This document shows positions 52,390 to 61,553 of a stretch of DNA of 64,000 nucleotides, piece after piece. The notes beneath the pieces were generated by a model. That model saw only the letters and a list, made by a program, of their open reading frames with translations, was not told where the DNA came from and ran no database searches. Every line of letters begins with the position of its first letter. Position 1 is the first letter of the stretch. Position numbers and translations under genes: made by a program. The DNA comes from Bradyrhizobium sp. OK095 (GTDB lineage: Bacteria > Pseudomonadota > Alphaproteobacteria > Rhizobiales > Xanthobacteraceae): positions 1,030,327-1,094,326 of the forward strand of contig NZ_FOBX01000001.1 of NCBI RefSeq assembly GCF_900109945.1. The letters run 5' to 3'.

Positions 52390-54273
52390 ATGGGTTTGAG
52401 TTCAGCCCTTGCCAGTGCGATGAGCGGACTGCGTGCCAACCAGGCCGCGCTCTCGATCGTGTCCTCGAACGTCGCGAATTCGCAGACGCCGGGTTACACC
52501 GTCCAGACGCCGAACCAGATCGAGGTCACCACCGGCGACTTCGGCTCGACCGCGATGACGACCGGCGTCAGCCGCGAGCTCGACACCTACGTGCTGAACC
52601 AGCTGCGCACCGAGACCGGCGGCAGCGGTTATGCCGACCAGATGGCCAACATCCTGAAGCAGCTTCAGAATGTCTATGGCACGCCCGGCAACAGCGGCAC
52701 GCTCGAAACCTCGCTGAGCAATTTCACCACGGCGTTGCAGGCGCTGTCGACCAGCGCGGGCTCGTCGTCGGCGCAGACGGTTGCCGTCGGCGCGGCGCAG
52801 GCATTGGCGCAGCAGCTCAACGTCACCACCAAGGGCATCCAGTCGCTGCGCTCCAACGTCGAGCAGGATCTCGGGACCTCGGGGCAGCAGGCCAACGCGG
52901 CGATGCAGCAGATCGCCGACATCAACACCAAGCTCCAGGGCCTGTCGGCGAACGATCCGTCCGCCGCGACGCTGATGGACCAGCGCGACCAGGCCATCAA
53001 CACGCTGTCGAAATTTGTCGACGTCCGCGTCACCACCGACGGTTCGAACCAGGCCAACATCTACACCACCACCGGATTCCAACTGGTCGGCGCCGGGCTC
53101 GCCTCGCAATTCACTTTTGCTTCCGCCGGCGCGCTCTCGGCGACCTCGCTCTACAATAGCGATCCGGCCAAGTCCGGCGTCGGCGCGCTCAACATCAAGC
53201 TGCCGAACGGCTCGCAGATCGACGTCGTCGCCAACAACGTGGTCTCGTCCGGCCAGATCGCGGCCGATCTGAAGCTGCGCGACCAGACGCTGGTGCAGGC
53301 GCAGACCCAGATCGACCAGCTCGCCGCCACGATGTCGAGTGCGCTGTCGGACAAGACCACGGCCGGCAGCACCGTCTCCGGTCCGCCGGCTGGTTTCGAC
53401 ATCGACCTTGCCGGCGCGCAGCCGGGCAACACCGTCAACTTTACCTACACCGACACGACGACCAACACGCAGCGCCAGGTCACGCTGGTCAACGTGACCG
53501 ATCCGGCGGCGCTGCCGCTGCAGAACGCGACCAACGCCAATCCGATGCAGATCGGGGTGAACTTCGCCGGCGGCATGGGCGCGATCGCCTCGGCGCTCAA
53601 CACCGCGCTGTCCGGCTCGCATCTGTCGTTCGCAGCCGCCCCGTCGCCGGCGACGGCCACCACGCTACGGGTGACCGACGACAACAGCGGCCTCGCCAAG
53701 GTCAATTCGGCCTCGATCACCAAGACGATCTCGTCGCTGACCTCGGGCAATCCGCAGCTGCCGCTGTTTACCGACGGCGGGCAGGCGCTCTACACCGGCG
53801 CGATCACGGCATCGGGCTCGCAGATGACCGGCCTTGCCGGGCGCATCGCCGTCAACACGCAGCTGTCCGCCGATCCGACCAGGCTGTCGGTCTACAGCAC
53901 CTCGCCGGTGACGCCCGCGGGCGACACCACGCGCTCGGACTATCTCTATTCGCAGCTCACGACGGCGGTGTTCTCCTATTCGCCGCAGAGCGGTCTCGGC
54001 TCGGCGAGCCAGCCCTTCACCGGCAGCGTCTCGAACTACCTCCAGCAATTCCTGAGCGTGCAGGGCAACGCCTCGACCCAGGCGACCCAACTCCAGCAGG
54101 GCCAGAGCGTCGTGGTCTCGACGCTCCAGGCGAAGTTCAACTCGACCTCCAGCGTCAATCTGGACTCGGAGATGTCGAACCTGATCCAGCTTCAGAATGC
54201 CTATGCCGCCAACGCCCACGTCATGTCGGTGGTGCAGAGCATGATGAACACGTTGCTCCAGGCTCAAGTGTAA
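52390..54273 (+). CDS. flgK: Flagellar hook-associated protein FlgK
   Basis: A 627-residue hook-filament junction protein. N-terminal D0 signature SSALASAMSGLRANQAALSIVSSNVANSQTPGY with D1 helices QMANILKQLQNVYGTPG and the C-terminal VNLDSEMSNLIQLQNAYAANAHVMSVVQSMMNTLLQAQV match HAP1. A beta-rich middle (about 325-450) contains DIDLAGAQPGNTVNF, a different insert from the module in FlgE. It starts 35 bp after flgE and is probably in the same operon. It is exported by the flagellar type III route. Confidence 0.93.
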   Translation: MGLSSALASAMSGLRANQAALSIVSSNVANSQTPGYTVQTPNQIEVTTGDFGSTAMTTGVSRELDTYVLNQLRTETGGSGYADQMANILKQLQNVYGTPGNSGTLETSLSNFTTALQALSTSAGSSSAQTVAVGAAQALAQQLNVTTKGIQSLRSNVEQDLGTSGQQANAAMQQIADINTKLQGLSANDPSAATLMDQRDQAINTLSKFVDVRVTTDGSNQANIYTTTGFQLVGAGLASQFTFASAGALSATSLYNSDPAKSGVGALNIKLPNGSQIDVVANNVVSSGQIAADLKLRDQTLVQAQTQIDQLAATMSSALSDKTTAGSTVSGPPAGFDIDLAGAQPGNTVNFTYTDTTTNTQRQVTLVNVTDPAALPLQNATNANPMQIGVNFAGGMGAIASALNTALSGSHLSFAAAPSPATATTLRVTDDNSGLAKVNSASITKTISSLTSGNPQLPLFTDGGQALYTGAITASGSQMTGLAGRIAVNTQLSADPTRLSVYSTSPVTPAGDTTRSDYLYSQLTTAVFSYSPQSGLGSASQPFTGSVSNYLQQFLSVQGNASTQATQLQQGQSVVVSTLQAKFNSTSSVNLDSEMSNLIQLQNAYAANAHVMSVVQSMMNTLLQAQV

Positions 54274-54293
54274 CCAGTATAGGGCTCTGAAAA

Positions 54294-56186
54294 ATGTCGA
54301 TCAGCAGCATCAACTACTCTTCGTCGGTTCTCGGCTCGCAGATCCGCAACATCAATCAGCAGCTCACCGACCTGTCGACGCAGCTCTCGACTGGCAAGCT
54401 GTCGCAGAACTATTCCGGAATGGGCACCAACGAGGGTTTCGCGATCGCCGGGCGCTCGCAGATCTCCAACATCGCCGCCTATACCGACACGATGACCAAC
54501 GTCAACGTCAGCATCAACCTCGCCAATACCGCGCTGCAGTCGCTGACGACAATCCGCAGCACCGTGCAGACCGGCTCCGCCACCACCGCGCAGGATCTCA
54601 ACGTCAACGGCCAGACCGTCGCGCAGAACACCGCTGCCGCGCAGTTCGGCTCGATGGTCGGCGTTCTCAACACGCAGTCGGGCAACCGCTATCTGTTCTC
54701 CGGGACGGCGTTCAACACGCAGTCGGTTGCCAACGCCGGCGACATCATCAACGGCACGACGACGCAGGCGGGGTTCAAGACCGTCATGGCGGAACGCCAG
54801 GCTGCCGACCTCGGCGCCAACGGCATGGGCCGGCTGGTGCAGACGCAGCCGACGCCGAGCTCGGTGAAGGTGTCCGAGGACGTCGCGGGATCGCCGTTCG
54901 GGCTCAAGATTGCCGCGGTGTCCTCGACGCTGACGGGCGCGACCGTCACCGGCCCGAGCGGTTCGCCAGTGTCGTTCTCTGTCGATCTCAACGGCGTCAA
55001 CCCGAACAACGGCGACAAGCTGAGCGTCCAGTTCACGCTGCCGGACGGCTCGACCGAGCAGATCGACCTGACTGCGTCCACCGCGACGCCGACGCCGCTC
55101 GGCAGCTTTGCGATCGACGCAAGCACACCCGTCAACCCAAACAACACCGCGACCAACCTCAACACCGCGCTGAACACCGCGATCACCAAGCTCGCCAATA
55201 CCTCGCTGGTCGCGGCATCCGCGATCACGGCCGGCGACAACTTCTTCAACACCGCGAGTTCGGCGATCGGCACGTCCGTCAACAACCAGGCGGCGACGCC
55301 GGCACCCATCACCGGCGCGACGGCGCTATCAGGTGCGAGCCCCTCGGATTCGATCTCGCCCGGCTTCGTCGCCGGCGATAGTATCAACGTCAACGGCACC
55401 ACGCTGACCTTCGTCAGTTCGGGCGCGACCGGCAATCAGCTCAATGTCGGCGACAGCATCCAGACCCTGATGAGCAAGATCGACGCCATCACGGGCACGT
55501 CGATGCCGTCGACGATCCATGGCGGTTCGATCACGATCAAGACCGACGATGCGGCGAGCCTGAGCATATCGGGTTCGACTCCGGGCGCGACGGCCGCGCT
55601 GGGTGCGCTTGGTTTCAGCTCGACGCCGATCACCGCCACGCAGCCGCCGCTGCGCGTCGGCTCCTCGCCGGCGAGCTCGGCGACGACGCTGGTCAACGGC
55701 TCGGCCACCACCGTGAAATGGTACACCGGCAATGACGGGCCCGGCTCGCCGCGCTCCACCGCGGTGGCGCGGGTCGACGATTCCGTCACGGTGCAATATG
55801 GCGCGCAGGCTAACGAGGACGCGATCCGCAAGGAGTTGCAGGCGGTCGCTGTGTTCGGGACGTTTTCGACCTCGCCGACCGGGCAGTACGCGGGCGGGCA
55901 GGTGGCGGCGCTGAGCCTGCGCACGACCCAGGCGCTGACAAAACAGCCCGGCCAGCAGCGCCTTGAAGACATCCAAACCGACCTCGCGATGGCACAGAAC
56001 ACGATGAAGGACGCCGGCACGCGCCAGACCCAGGCCAAGGCGCAGCTCCAGTCCATTATCGACCAGGCGGAGTCGGCCGCGCCGGACCAGGTGGCGAGCG
56101 AGATCCTGTCGCTCCAGAACGCTCTTCAGGCGTCCTACCAGACTACCTCGAAACTCGCCCAGCTCTCGCTCGTCAAGTTCCTGTAA
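54294..56186 (+). CDS. flgL: Flagellar hook-associated protein FlgL
   Basis: A 630-residue second junction protein. The N-terminus QLTDLSTQLSTGKLSQNYSGMGTNEGFAIAGRSQI is flagellin-like; the C-terminus (NTMKDAGTRQTQAKAQLQSIIDQAE...EILSLQNALQASYQTTSKLAQLSLVKFL) closes the D0 coiled coil. At about 355-443 it carries the same type of module as FlgE and FliC (AGDSINVNGTTLTF ... LMSKID ... GGSITIKT ... ALGALGF). It is twice the length of E. coli FlgL because of these inserts. It starts 20 bp after flgK. No terminator is visible; a CtrA box follows instead. Confidence 0.88.
   Translation: MSISSINYSSSVLGSQIRNINQQLTDLSTQLSTGKLSQNYSGMGTNEGFAIAGRSQISNIAAYTDTMTNVNVSINLANTALQSLTTIRSTVQTGSATTAQDLNVNGQTVAQNTAAAQFGSMVGVLNTQSGNRYLFSGTAFNTQSVANAGDIINGTTTQAGFKTVMAERQAADLGANGMGRLVQTQPTPSSVKVSEDVAGSPFGLKIAAVSSTLTGATVTGPSGSPVSFSVDLNGVNPNNGDKLSVQFTLPDGSTEQIDLTASTATPTPLGSFAIDASTPVNPNNTATNLNTALNTAITKLANTSLVAASAITAGDNFFNTASSAIGTSVNNQAATPAPITGATALSGASPSDSISPGFVAGDSINVNGTTLTFVSSGATGNQLNVGDSIQTLMSKIDAITGTSMPSTIHGGSITIKTDDAASLSISGSTPGATAALGALGFSSTPITATQPPLRVGSSPASSATTLVNGSATTVKWYTGNDGPGSPRSTAVARVDDSVTVQYGAQANEDAIRKELQAVAVFGTFSTSPTGQYAGGQVAALSLRTTQALTKQPGQQRLEDIQTDLAMAQNTMKDAGTRQTQAKAQLQSIIDQAESAAPDQVASEILSLQNALQASYQTTSKLAQLSLVKFL
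55360..55623 (+). repeat. Module copy inside flgL related to flgE and fliC modules
   Basis: Encodes AGDSINVNGTTLTF, LMSKID, GGSITIKT and ALGALGF in order, the same succession as in the FlgE and FliC inserts, at similar spacing. Confidence 0.55.
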
Positions 56187-56193
56187 GGGCGCA

Positions 56194-56212
56194 TTAAGGC
56201 GCCGTTAACCAT
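56194..56212 (+). promoter_or_regulatory. Perfect CtrA box upstream of the four-gene cassette
   Basis: TTAA (56194-56197), GGCGCCG, TTAACCAT (56205-56212): a full TTAA-N7-TTAACC site with the extended CtrA half-site. It lies 7 bp after the flgL stop and 45 bp before the glycosyltransferase ATG, a normal distance for CtrA activation. Confidence 0.7.
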
Positions 56213-56257
56213 GCCTCTTTACCTCTTGGTGAGGATTTGAGCGGGGCGGAGCTGACA

Positions 56258-57046
56258 ATGTCGGACAAGATGCAGCTGGTGGTGGCGACGCCTTGCTTCG
56301 GCGGGCAAGTGTCGAGCATCTATGCGAGCTCGATCTTCGCGCTCCAGCGCGCCGTGCACGGCATGTCCAATCTCGGGCTCAAGGTGCTGCTGCGCGATGG
56401 CGACGCGCTGATCACGCGCGCGCGTGCCAATCTGGTCGCGATGTTCCTGGACGACCCCGACGCGACGCATTTCCTTTTCATCGACGCCGATATCGGCTTC
56501 AAGCCCGAGCAGGTGTTCCGGCTGATCGAATGCGGCGCGGACGTCGTTGCCGGCTGCTATCCGATCAAGCGGGTTAACTGGGACAAGGCGAAGCGGGCGA
56601 TCGCGTCCGGCCGCACTGATGTGCCGGCTGCCTCGCTCGACTACGTGCTCGAGATCGAGGATCCCGACCGCATCGTGGTGGTCAACGGTTTTACCCGCGT
56701 GCGTTACGCAGGCACAGGCTTCCTGATGATCCGCCGCCAGGCGTTGGAGGCGATGTGCCGCCATCCGGACTACGCGAGCCTGCAATTCTTCCGAGAGCAT
56801 TCGCACGACACGCTTGTCGCGAGCCAGAACCGGTTCGCGCTGTTCGAATGCATGATCGACCCGGCGACCGGCACTTATCTCTCCGAGGATTTCGCCTTCT
56901 GCAAGCGCTGGACCGATATCGGCGGCGAGATCTGGGCGGACATCCAGAGTTCGCTCGACCATGTCGGCCCGTCGGTGTTCCACGGCGACATCGCTTCGCA
57001 ATTCGCAGCCGCGCCCGTGGCGGCGTCGGCCGCCGACGCGGCGTGA
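56258..57046 (+). CDS. GT-A-like glycosyltransferase, first gene of the cassette
   Basis: A 262-residue soluble glycosyltransferase-like protein. VVATPCFGGQVSSIYASSI starts the donor fold, DGDALITRARANLVAMFL follows, and the metal-binding DxD is FLFIDADIGF (D76/D78). GCYPIKRV at about 100-107 and YAGTGFLMIRRQALEAM are typical of GT2-related small transferases found in flagellar and surface loci. GGCGGAG supports the ATG at 56258; the TTG at 56237 is an alternative. It is followed after 10 bp by the PLP enzyme. The acceptor is unknown; flagellin or hook protein is an attractive guess from location only. Confidence 0.72.
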   Translation: MSDKMQLVVATPCFGGQVSSIYASSIFALQRAVHGMSNLGLKVLLRDGDALITRARANLVAMFLDDPDATHFLFIDADIGFKPEQVFRLIECGADVVAGCYPIKRVNWDKAKRAIASGRTDVPAASLDYVLEIEDPDRIVVVNGFTRVRYAGTGFLMIRRQALEAMCRHPDYASLQFFREHSHDTLVASQNRFALFECMIDPATGTYLSEDFAFCKRWTDIGGEIWADIQSSLDHVGPSVFHGDIASQFAAAPVAASAADAA

Positions 57047-57056
57047 GCGTTCCGGG

Positions 57057-58679
57057 ATGAGCAACGGCGCATCCCGTCTGTCAGCCGAGGGACGCGCGTC
57101 CGACGGCGGCTCGCGCTACCGGTTGCGTGATCTCTTCACACCGCTGGATACGCTGCTGGTCTCCGGCGGGGATCCGCGGCTGGCGCTCGATGCGAACGAT
57201 CGCGTCAACGCCTATGGCTGTGCGGCCTCGCCAGAGCCCGAGATCTGGAATTTCGCGTCTTCGACCGCGTCCACGATCTCGCAAGCGGCCTACGACCGCG
57301 CCGCGCTGGCGCGCGAAGAGCTGATGCACAAATGCCTGTTCGACGAGGTCGAAATCGCCTTCGATGCGCGCTGCGAGGACATGCGCGAGGAGTTGCGCGG
57401 TCACCTCCAGCTCTCGCCGCGCGTCGACATCGTGTTCTCGCCGTCCGGCACCGATTCCCAGCTTCAGGCCCTGTTCCTGGCGCGTGCGGTGCTCGGCGCG
57501 CCGCCGGTGACGATCGTGGTCGGCGCGGACCAGACTGGCAGCGGCACGGTCCATACCGCGCGCGGGCACCATTTCAGCACGATGACGGCGAGCGGCCTTG
57601 CGGTACGCAAGGACGGCGCGGTGGCGGGGCTTGCAGGTGACCGAATCGCGGTGCCGCTGCTCGACACGGCGCCGGGCATTGCGATGCGCTCCGATGCGGA
57701 TGCTGCGGTAATGCGTGCAGTCGAGACCAGCCTCGCGCAAGGCCGGTGCGTTTTTCTCCACATCATGGATTCGTCAAAGCTCGGCTGGCGCGCGCCGAGT
57801 GCTGCCTGTCTCGATGAGATCGCGCGGCGCTGGCCGCGCAAGGTTCAGGTGGTCGTCGATGCCTGCCAGGCGCGGCTCGGCCGCCGCCGGCTGCGCGCCT
57901 ATCTCGATCGCGGTTACATGGTGCTGATGACTGGCTCCAAGTTCTTCAGCGGCCCGGCCTTCAGCGGCGCTCTGCTGGTGCCGAAAGGCTTGTCGCGGTC
58001 GATCGACCGGATCGGCGCGATCGCGCCGGGCATCTTCGACTATGCCGGCCGCAGCGACTGGCCGATGGCCTGGACGGCGCTGCGCTCGCGCTTCGAACGC
58101 CGGCCGAATTTCGGTCAATGGCTGCGCTGGGAGGCGGCGCTTGCGGAGATCGGCAGCTATTATGCCGTGCCCGGCGCGTTTCGGGCCAAGGCGCTGGCCG
58201 GACTTGCGGCCGGCATCGACAGCATGATCGCATTGTCGCCGTCGCTTCGTCCCGTTCCAAACGCGGCCGAGACGGCCGGCGCTGATGACGAGGAATTCGC
58301 GGCAGCCACGATCTTTCCGTTCACGCTGCTGCGCGACGGCAAGCCGGTCTCGGTCGCCGAAACCTGCGCTGTTCATCGGGCGCTGGCGCGTGACATGAAC
58401 GAGGAGATCAGCGGCAGCGCGGCAGACCGACAGGTCGCCGCACAACGCTGTCTGGTCGGCCAGCCGGTCCGGCTGGAGCGCCATGACGAGGCGCCGCAGG
58501 CCGTGCTGCGCCTCTGTGTCGGCGCCCGGCTCATCACCGAAGCCTGGTCGCCGGACGCCACACAGGCGCAACGCAATTTGCAGCACATGCTCGACCGCAT
58601 CGCCCACGTCCTGGTGAAGATCGAACTGCTGCTGGACCGTGCCGCGGCTATGCCGGGGAAGTTTGTGCTCGAGGTCTGA
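57057..58679 (+). CDS. PLP-dependent fold-type I enzyme of unassigned function
   Basis: A 540-residue protein. It looks like a distant cysteine-desulfurase/selenocysteine-lyase-like fold: SPSGTDSQLQALFLARA near 140 (phosphate loop), HFSTMTASGL, the PLP-ring aspartate in VVVDACQARLGRR near 267, and the Schiff-base lysine in MTGSKFFSGPAFSGALLV near 294. No desulfurase loop cysteine is obvious (ETAGADDEEF region instead). The final 130 residues are a C-domain with many Ala and Arg. I cannot name the reaction. It is the second gene of the cassette; the next gene starts 2 bases after its stop. Confidence 0.6.
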   Translation: MSNGASRLSAEGRASDGGSRYRLRDLFTPLDTLLVSGGDPRLALDANDRVNAYGCAASPEPEIWNFASSTASTISQAAYDRAALAREELMHKCLFDEVEIAFDARCEDMREELRGHLQLSPRVDIVFSPSGTDSQLQALFLARAVLGAPPVTIVVGADQTGSGTVHTARGHHFSTMTASGLAVRKDGAVAGLAGDRIAVPLLDTAPGIAMRSDADAAVMRAVETSLAQGRCVFLHIMDSSKLGWRAPSAACLDEIARRWPRKVQVVVDACQARLGRRRLRAYLDRGYMVLMTGSKFFSGPAFSGALLVPKGLSRSIDRIGAIAPGIFDYAGRSDWPMAWTALRSRFERRPNFGQWLRWEAALAEIGSYYAVPGAFRAKALAGLAAGIDSMIALSPSLRPVPNAAETAGADDEEFAAATIFPFTLLRDGKPVSVAETCAVHRALARDMNEEISGSAADRQVAAQRCLVGQPVRLERHDEAPQAVLRLCVGARLITEAWSPDATQAQRNLQHMLDRIAHVLVKIELLLDRAAAMPGKFVLEV

Positions 58680-58680
58680 G

Positions 58681-59934
58681 ATGCTGAATCCTGTTTCCGC
58701 GCCTGATAGCGTGACTACGTCGAACTATTCCGACCGCATCGGCTTTGCGCAGTTGACGCGCCGGGCCTTCGAGGGTGGCGATCTGCATCCGTTGCGCGAG
58801 CACCTGCTGGCGCGGATTGCGGAGGGAACGGCGGAGGCGGGTGAGGGCCTTGATCTGTCGCTGATTGCCCAGCTTCTCGGCGAGAAGGAGGCCGGGCTGG
58901 TGATCCAGACCGAAGTGCTCGCCTTCCATCAATTGTTCCGCACGCCTTGCGGGCTTCCGAAACCTCGCCTGCGCGTGCTCGCGCTCGCGGCCGATATCGA
59001 CATGGGCGGTAATACCCCGATTGAATTCCTGCTCGAAGGCTCCGACATCGAGCTGCTGACGCTGTACGTGATCAAGGGCGTCGGCCTGCCGGAGACACTG
59101 CCCGATCACGACATCGCCATCGTGGTCGCGTCCGATTCCGAGGAATGCCGCGAGACACTCGCTGTGATCGAACAGGCTGCGCCAGGCTGGCCGCGGCCGC
59201 TGCTCAACCGCCCCGGTCTCATCGGCAATCTCGATCGCGACAAGCTGTATCGCTTGCTGGCTGGCATCTCCGGTCTCGACATTCCCGTGACCGCCCACAC
59301 GACGCGTGCGCAATTGTCGGACCTCTCGGAAGGAAAGATCGCCTGCGAAGTCATCACTGGCGAACTGCACTTTCCGATGATCGTGCGGCCGCGCGGCACG
59401 CATGCCGGAGTCGGGCTCGCGAAGATCGACGACGCGCCGGCGCTCGCAGCCTATCTCGCCGAGCGGCAGGAGCAGGACTTCTTCGTCGCGCGCTTCGTCG
59501 ACTATGCGAGCCCCGATGGATTTTACCGCAAATATCGTCTCGCCATGGTCGATGGCAAACCTTACGCCTGCCACATGGCGATCGCCGATCGCTGGGACAT
59601 CTGGTATCTCAACGCCTACATGGCTTTCAGCGAAGAGAAGCGGGCCGAAGAAGCCGTCTTCATGGTCGATTTCGACAGCGGTTTCGCTGCGCGTCATCGC
59701 AGTGCGCTCGACGAGATGAGCAAGCGCATTGGACTCGATTATTTCATCGTCGATTGTGCCGAGAACCGGGACGGCGAGCTGCTGGTGTTCGAGGCCGACA
59801 ACACCGCCGTCGTGCACAACATGGATCCGCCCGCCGTGTTTCCCTACAAGCCGCCGCAGATGCGCAAGATCTTTGCTGCGTTCACGGCGATGCTGTCGCG
59901 ACGTGCGAAAGCGACCGAGGAGAGCGCAGCATGA
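58681..59934 (+). CDS. ATP-grasp ligase-like protein
   Basis: A 417-residue protein. The N-terminal region (about 1-95) is helical (LLGEKEAGLVIQTEVLAFHQLF). A Rossmann-like part follows (RVLALAADIDMGGNTPIEFLLEG), then an ATP-grasp core: FPMIVRPRGTHAGVGLAKI near 245, KYRLAMVDGKPYACHMAI near 300, and the Mg/ATP signature VFEADNTAVVHNMDP (E371, D373, N374). ATP-grasp enzymes join a carboxylate to an amine or thiol via acyl phosphate, as in RimK or glutathione synthetase. The start overlaps nothing; its own stop overlaps the next ATG (ATGA), so translation is coupled to the decarboxylase. Confidence 0.7.
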   Translation: MLNPVSAPDSVTTSNYSDRIGFAQLTRRAFEGGDLHPLREHLLARIAEGTAEAGEGLDLSLIAQLLGEKEAGLVIQTEVLAFHQLFRTPCGLPKPRLRVLALAADIDMGGNTPIEFLLEGSDIELLTLYVIKGVGLPETLPDHDIAIVVASDSEECRETLAVIEQAAPGWPRPLLNRPGLIGNLDRDKLYRLLAGISGLDIPVTAHTTRAQLSDLSEGKIACEVITGELHFPMIVRPRGTHAGVGLAKIDDAPALAAYLAERQEQDFFVARFVDYASPDGFYRKYRLAMVDGKPYACHMAIADRWDIWYLNAYMAFSEEKRAEEAVFMVDFDSGFAARHRSALDEMSKRIGLDYFIVDCAENRDGELLVFEADNTAVVHNMDPPAVFPYKPPQMRKIFAAFTAMLSRRAKATEESAA

Positions 59935-61427
59935 ACGAGATCATCCGCAACACGCCAAGCTCCGTCACGCACACCTCGCTCGATCCGCAGGACTGGAACG
60001 AATTTCGCGCGCTCGCCCATCGCATGCTGGACGAGACCATCGACGGCATCGCCAATATTCGTGCGCGCCCGGTGTGGCAGCCGATCCCCGATGACGTCCG
60101 TGCGGCCATCAAGTCCGACGTGCCGCGCGAGGCCAGCGATCTCGCCGATGTCTATCGCGAATTCACCGAGCATGTTGCGCCTTACGCGACCGGCAACGTC
60201 CATCCCGGCTTCATGGGCTGGGTCCATGGCGGCGGCACCGCGGTCGGCATGCTCGCCGAGATGCTCGCGGCGGGCCTCAATGCCAATCTCGGCGGACGCG
60301 ACCACATGCCGATCGAGGTCGAGCGTCAGATCGTCGACTGGATGCGCCGCCTGTTCGCCTTCCCGGAAAGTGCGAGCGGCATCTTCGTCACAGGCACGTC
60401 GATGGCCAATCTGATGGCGGTGCTGGTGGCGCGTACAGCTGCGCTCGGCAGGCTGGCGCGGCAGTACGGCATCGGCAATGACGGCGCGCTGCTCACCGCC
60501 TACACGTCGCGGGCCGCGCATGGCTGCGTCTCGCGGGCGATGGACATCGCCGGGCTCGGCAGCGATGCGTTGCGCAAGATCGAAATCGACGCCGACCATC
60601 GCATCGACGTGGCCGCGCTGCGTGCGCAGATCGCCGTCGACCGTGAGGTCGGCTTCAAGCCGTTCCTTGTCGTCGCATCGGCCGGCACGGTCGATATCGG
60701 CGCGATCGACGATCTCAAGGCCATCGCCGCGCTGTGCCGCGAGGAGGAAATCTGGTTTCACGTCGACGGCGCTTTCGGTGCGCTCGCAATTCTGGCGCCC
60801 GAGCTCGCGCCGCAGCTCGGCGGTATCGAGCTTGCGGATTCCATCGCACTCGACTTCCACAAATGGGGACAGGTGCCCTACGACGCCGGCTTCCTGCTGG
60901 TGCGTGACGGCGAGCAGCATCGGCAGGCCTTCGCCCAGCCGGCAGCATATCTCAGCCGCGAGGCGAGGGGGCTTGCCGCGGGCGCGGTCTGGCCCTGCGA
61001 TCTCGGCCCCGATCTGTCGCGCGGTTTCCGCGCGCTGAAGACCTGGTTCACGCTCAAGACGTTCGGCACCGACCGGCTGGGTGCGGTGATCACGCGAAGC
61101 TGTGCGCTGGCGAAATATCTGGAAGCACGCGTGCTGGCCGAGCCGCGGCTGGAATTGCTGGCACCGGTGAACCTCAACATCGTCTGCTTCCGCTATCGCG
61201 CCGACGATGCTGTCAATCGCGAAATCGTCGCCGATGTCCAGGAGTCCGGCATTGCGGCGCCCTCGAGCACCACGCTGGACGGCAAGCTCGCGATCCGCGC
61301 CGCGATCGTCAATCATCGCACCGAGGAGAGGGACATCGATGCGCTGGTTGCGGCCGTGCTGACGTTCGGCGATCGGCGGAGCGGCGGCGTGATTGAGATC
61401 GAGGCGCCACCGCTCGCGGCGCAGTGA
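59931..61427 (+). CDS. Group II PLP-dependent amino-acid decarboxylase-like enzyme
   Basis: A 498-residue member of the aromatic-L-amino-acid/glutamate decarboxylase family. HPGFMGWVHGGG at 86-97, FVTGTSMANLMAVLVAR near 153, HVDGAFG with the PLP aspartate near 279, and the Schiff-base lysine K311 in DFHKWGQVPYD. The HKW segment and the lack of a C-terminal capping loop resemble tyrosine/DOPA-type decarboxylases, although substrate residues are not decisive. It is translationally coupled to the ATP-grasp gene. Together they could make an amine and ligate it (inference). A strong bidirectional terminator follows. Confidence 0.8.
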   Translation: MNEIIRNTPSSVTHTSLDPQDWNEFRALAHRMLDETIDGIANIRARPVWQPIPDDVRAAIKSDVPREASDLADVYREFTEHVAPYATGNVHPGFMGWVHGGGTAVGMLAEMLAAGLNANLGGRDHMPIEVERQIVDWMRRLFAFPESASGIFVTGTSMANLMAVLVARTAALGRLARQYGIGNDGALLTAYTSRAAHGCVSRAMDIAGLGSDALRKIEIDADHRIDVAALRAQIAVDREVGFKPFLVVASAGTVDIGAIDDLKAIAALCREEEIWFHVDGAFGALAILAPELAPQLGGIELADSIALDFHKWGQVPYDAGFLLVRDGEQHRQAFAQPAAYLSREARGLAAGAVWPCDLGPDLSRGFRALKTWFTLKTFGTDRLGAVITRSCALAKYLEARVLAEPRLELLAPVNLNIVCFRYRADDAVNREIVADVQESGIAAPSSTTLDGKLAIRAAIVNHRTEERDIDALVAAVLTFGDRRSGGVIEIEAPPLAAQ

Positions 61428-61440
61428 CGTCGGGCTCTAT

Positions 61441-61500
61441 TTTTTGACGCGTTTTCTTTACGCGAACCGGTATCCACTTCGCTCAAAAGCGCTCTGAAAA
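61441..61500. repeat. Short dispersed intergenic repeat, family F
   Basis: TTTTTTGACGCGTTTTC, then ACGCGAACCGGTATCCACTT and CGCTCAAAAGCGCTCTGAA. I recall this GACGCG...GGTATCCACTTCGCT sequence as a common Bradyrhizobium intergenic element. One copy here. Confidence 0.5.
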
Positions 61501-61502
61501 CG

Positions 61503-61533
61503 AAAACGCCCCGGACCTGGTCCGGGGCGTTTT
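61503..61533. terminator. Bidirectional terminator between the decarboxylase and flbT
   Basis: AAAACGCCCCGGACC pairs with GGTCCGGGGCGTTTT (61503-61517 with 61519-61533), with A-runs and T-runs at the outer ends in both directions. Confidence 0.85.
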
Positions 61534-61553
61534 GCGTTCAGATGTGAGAGGGC

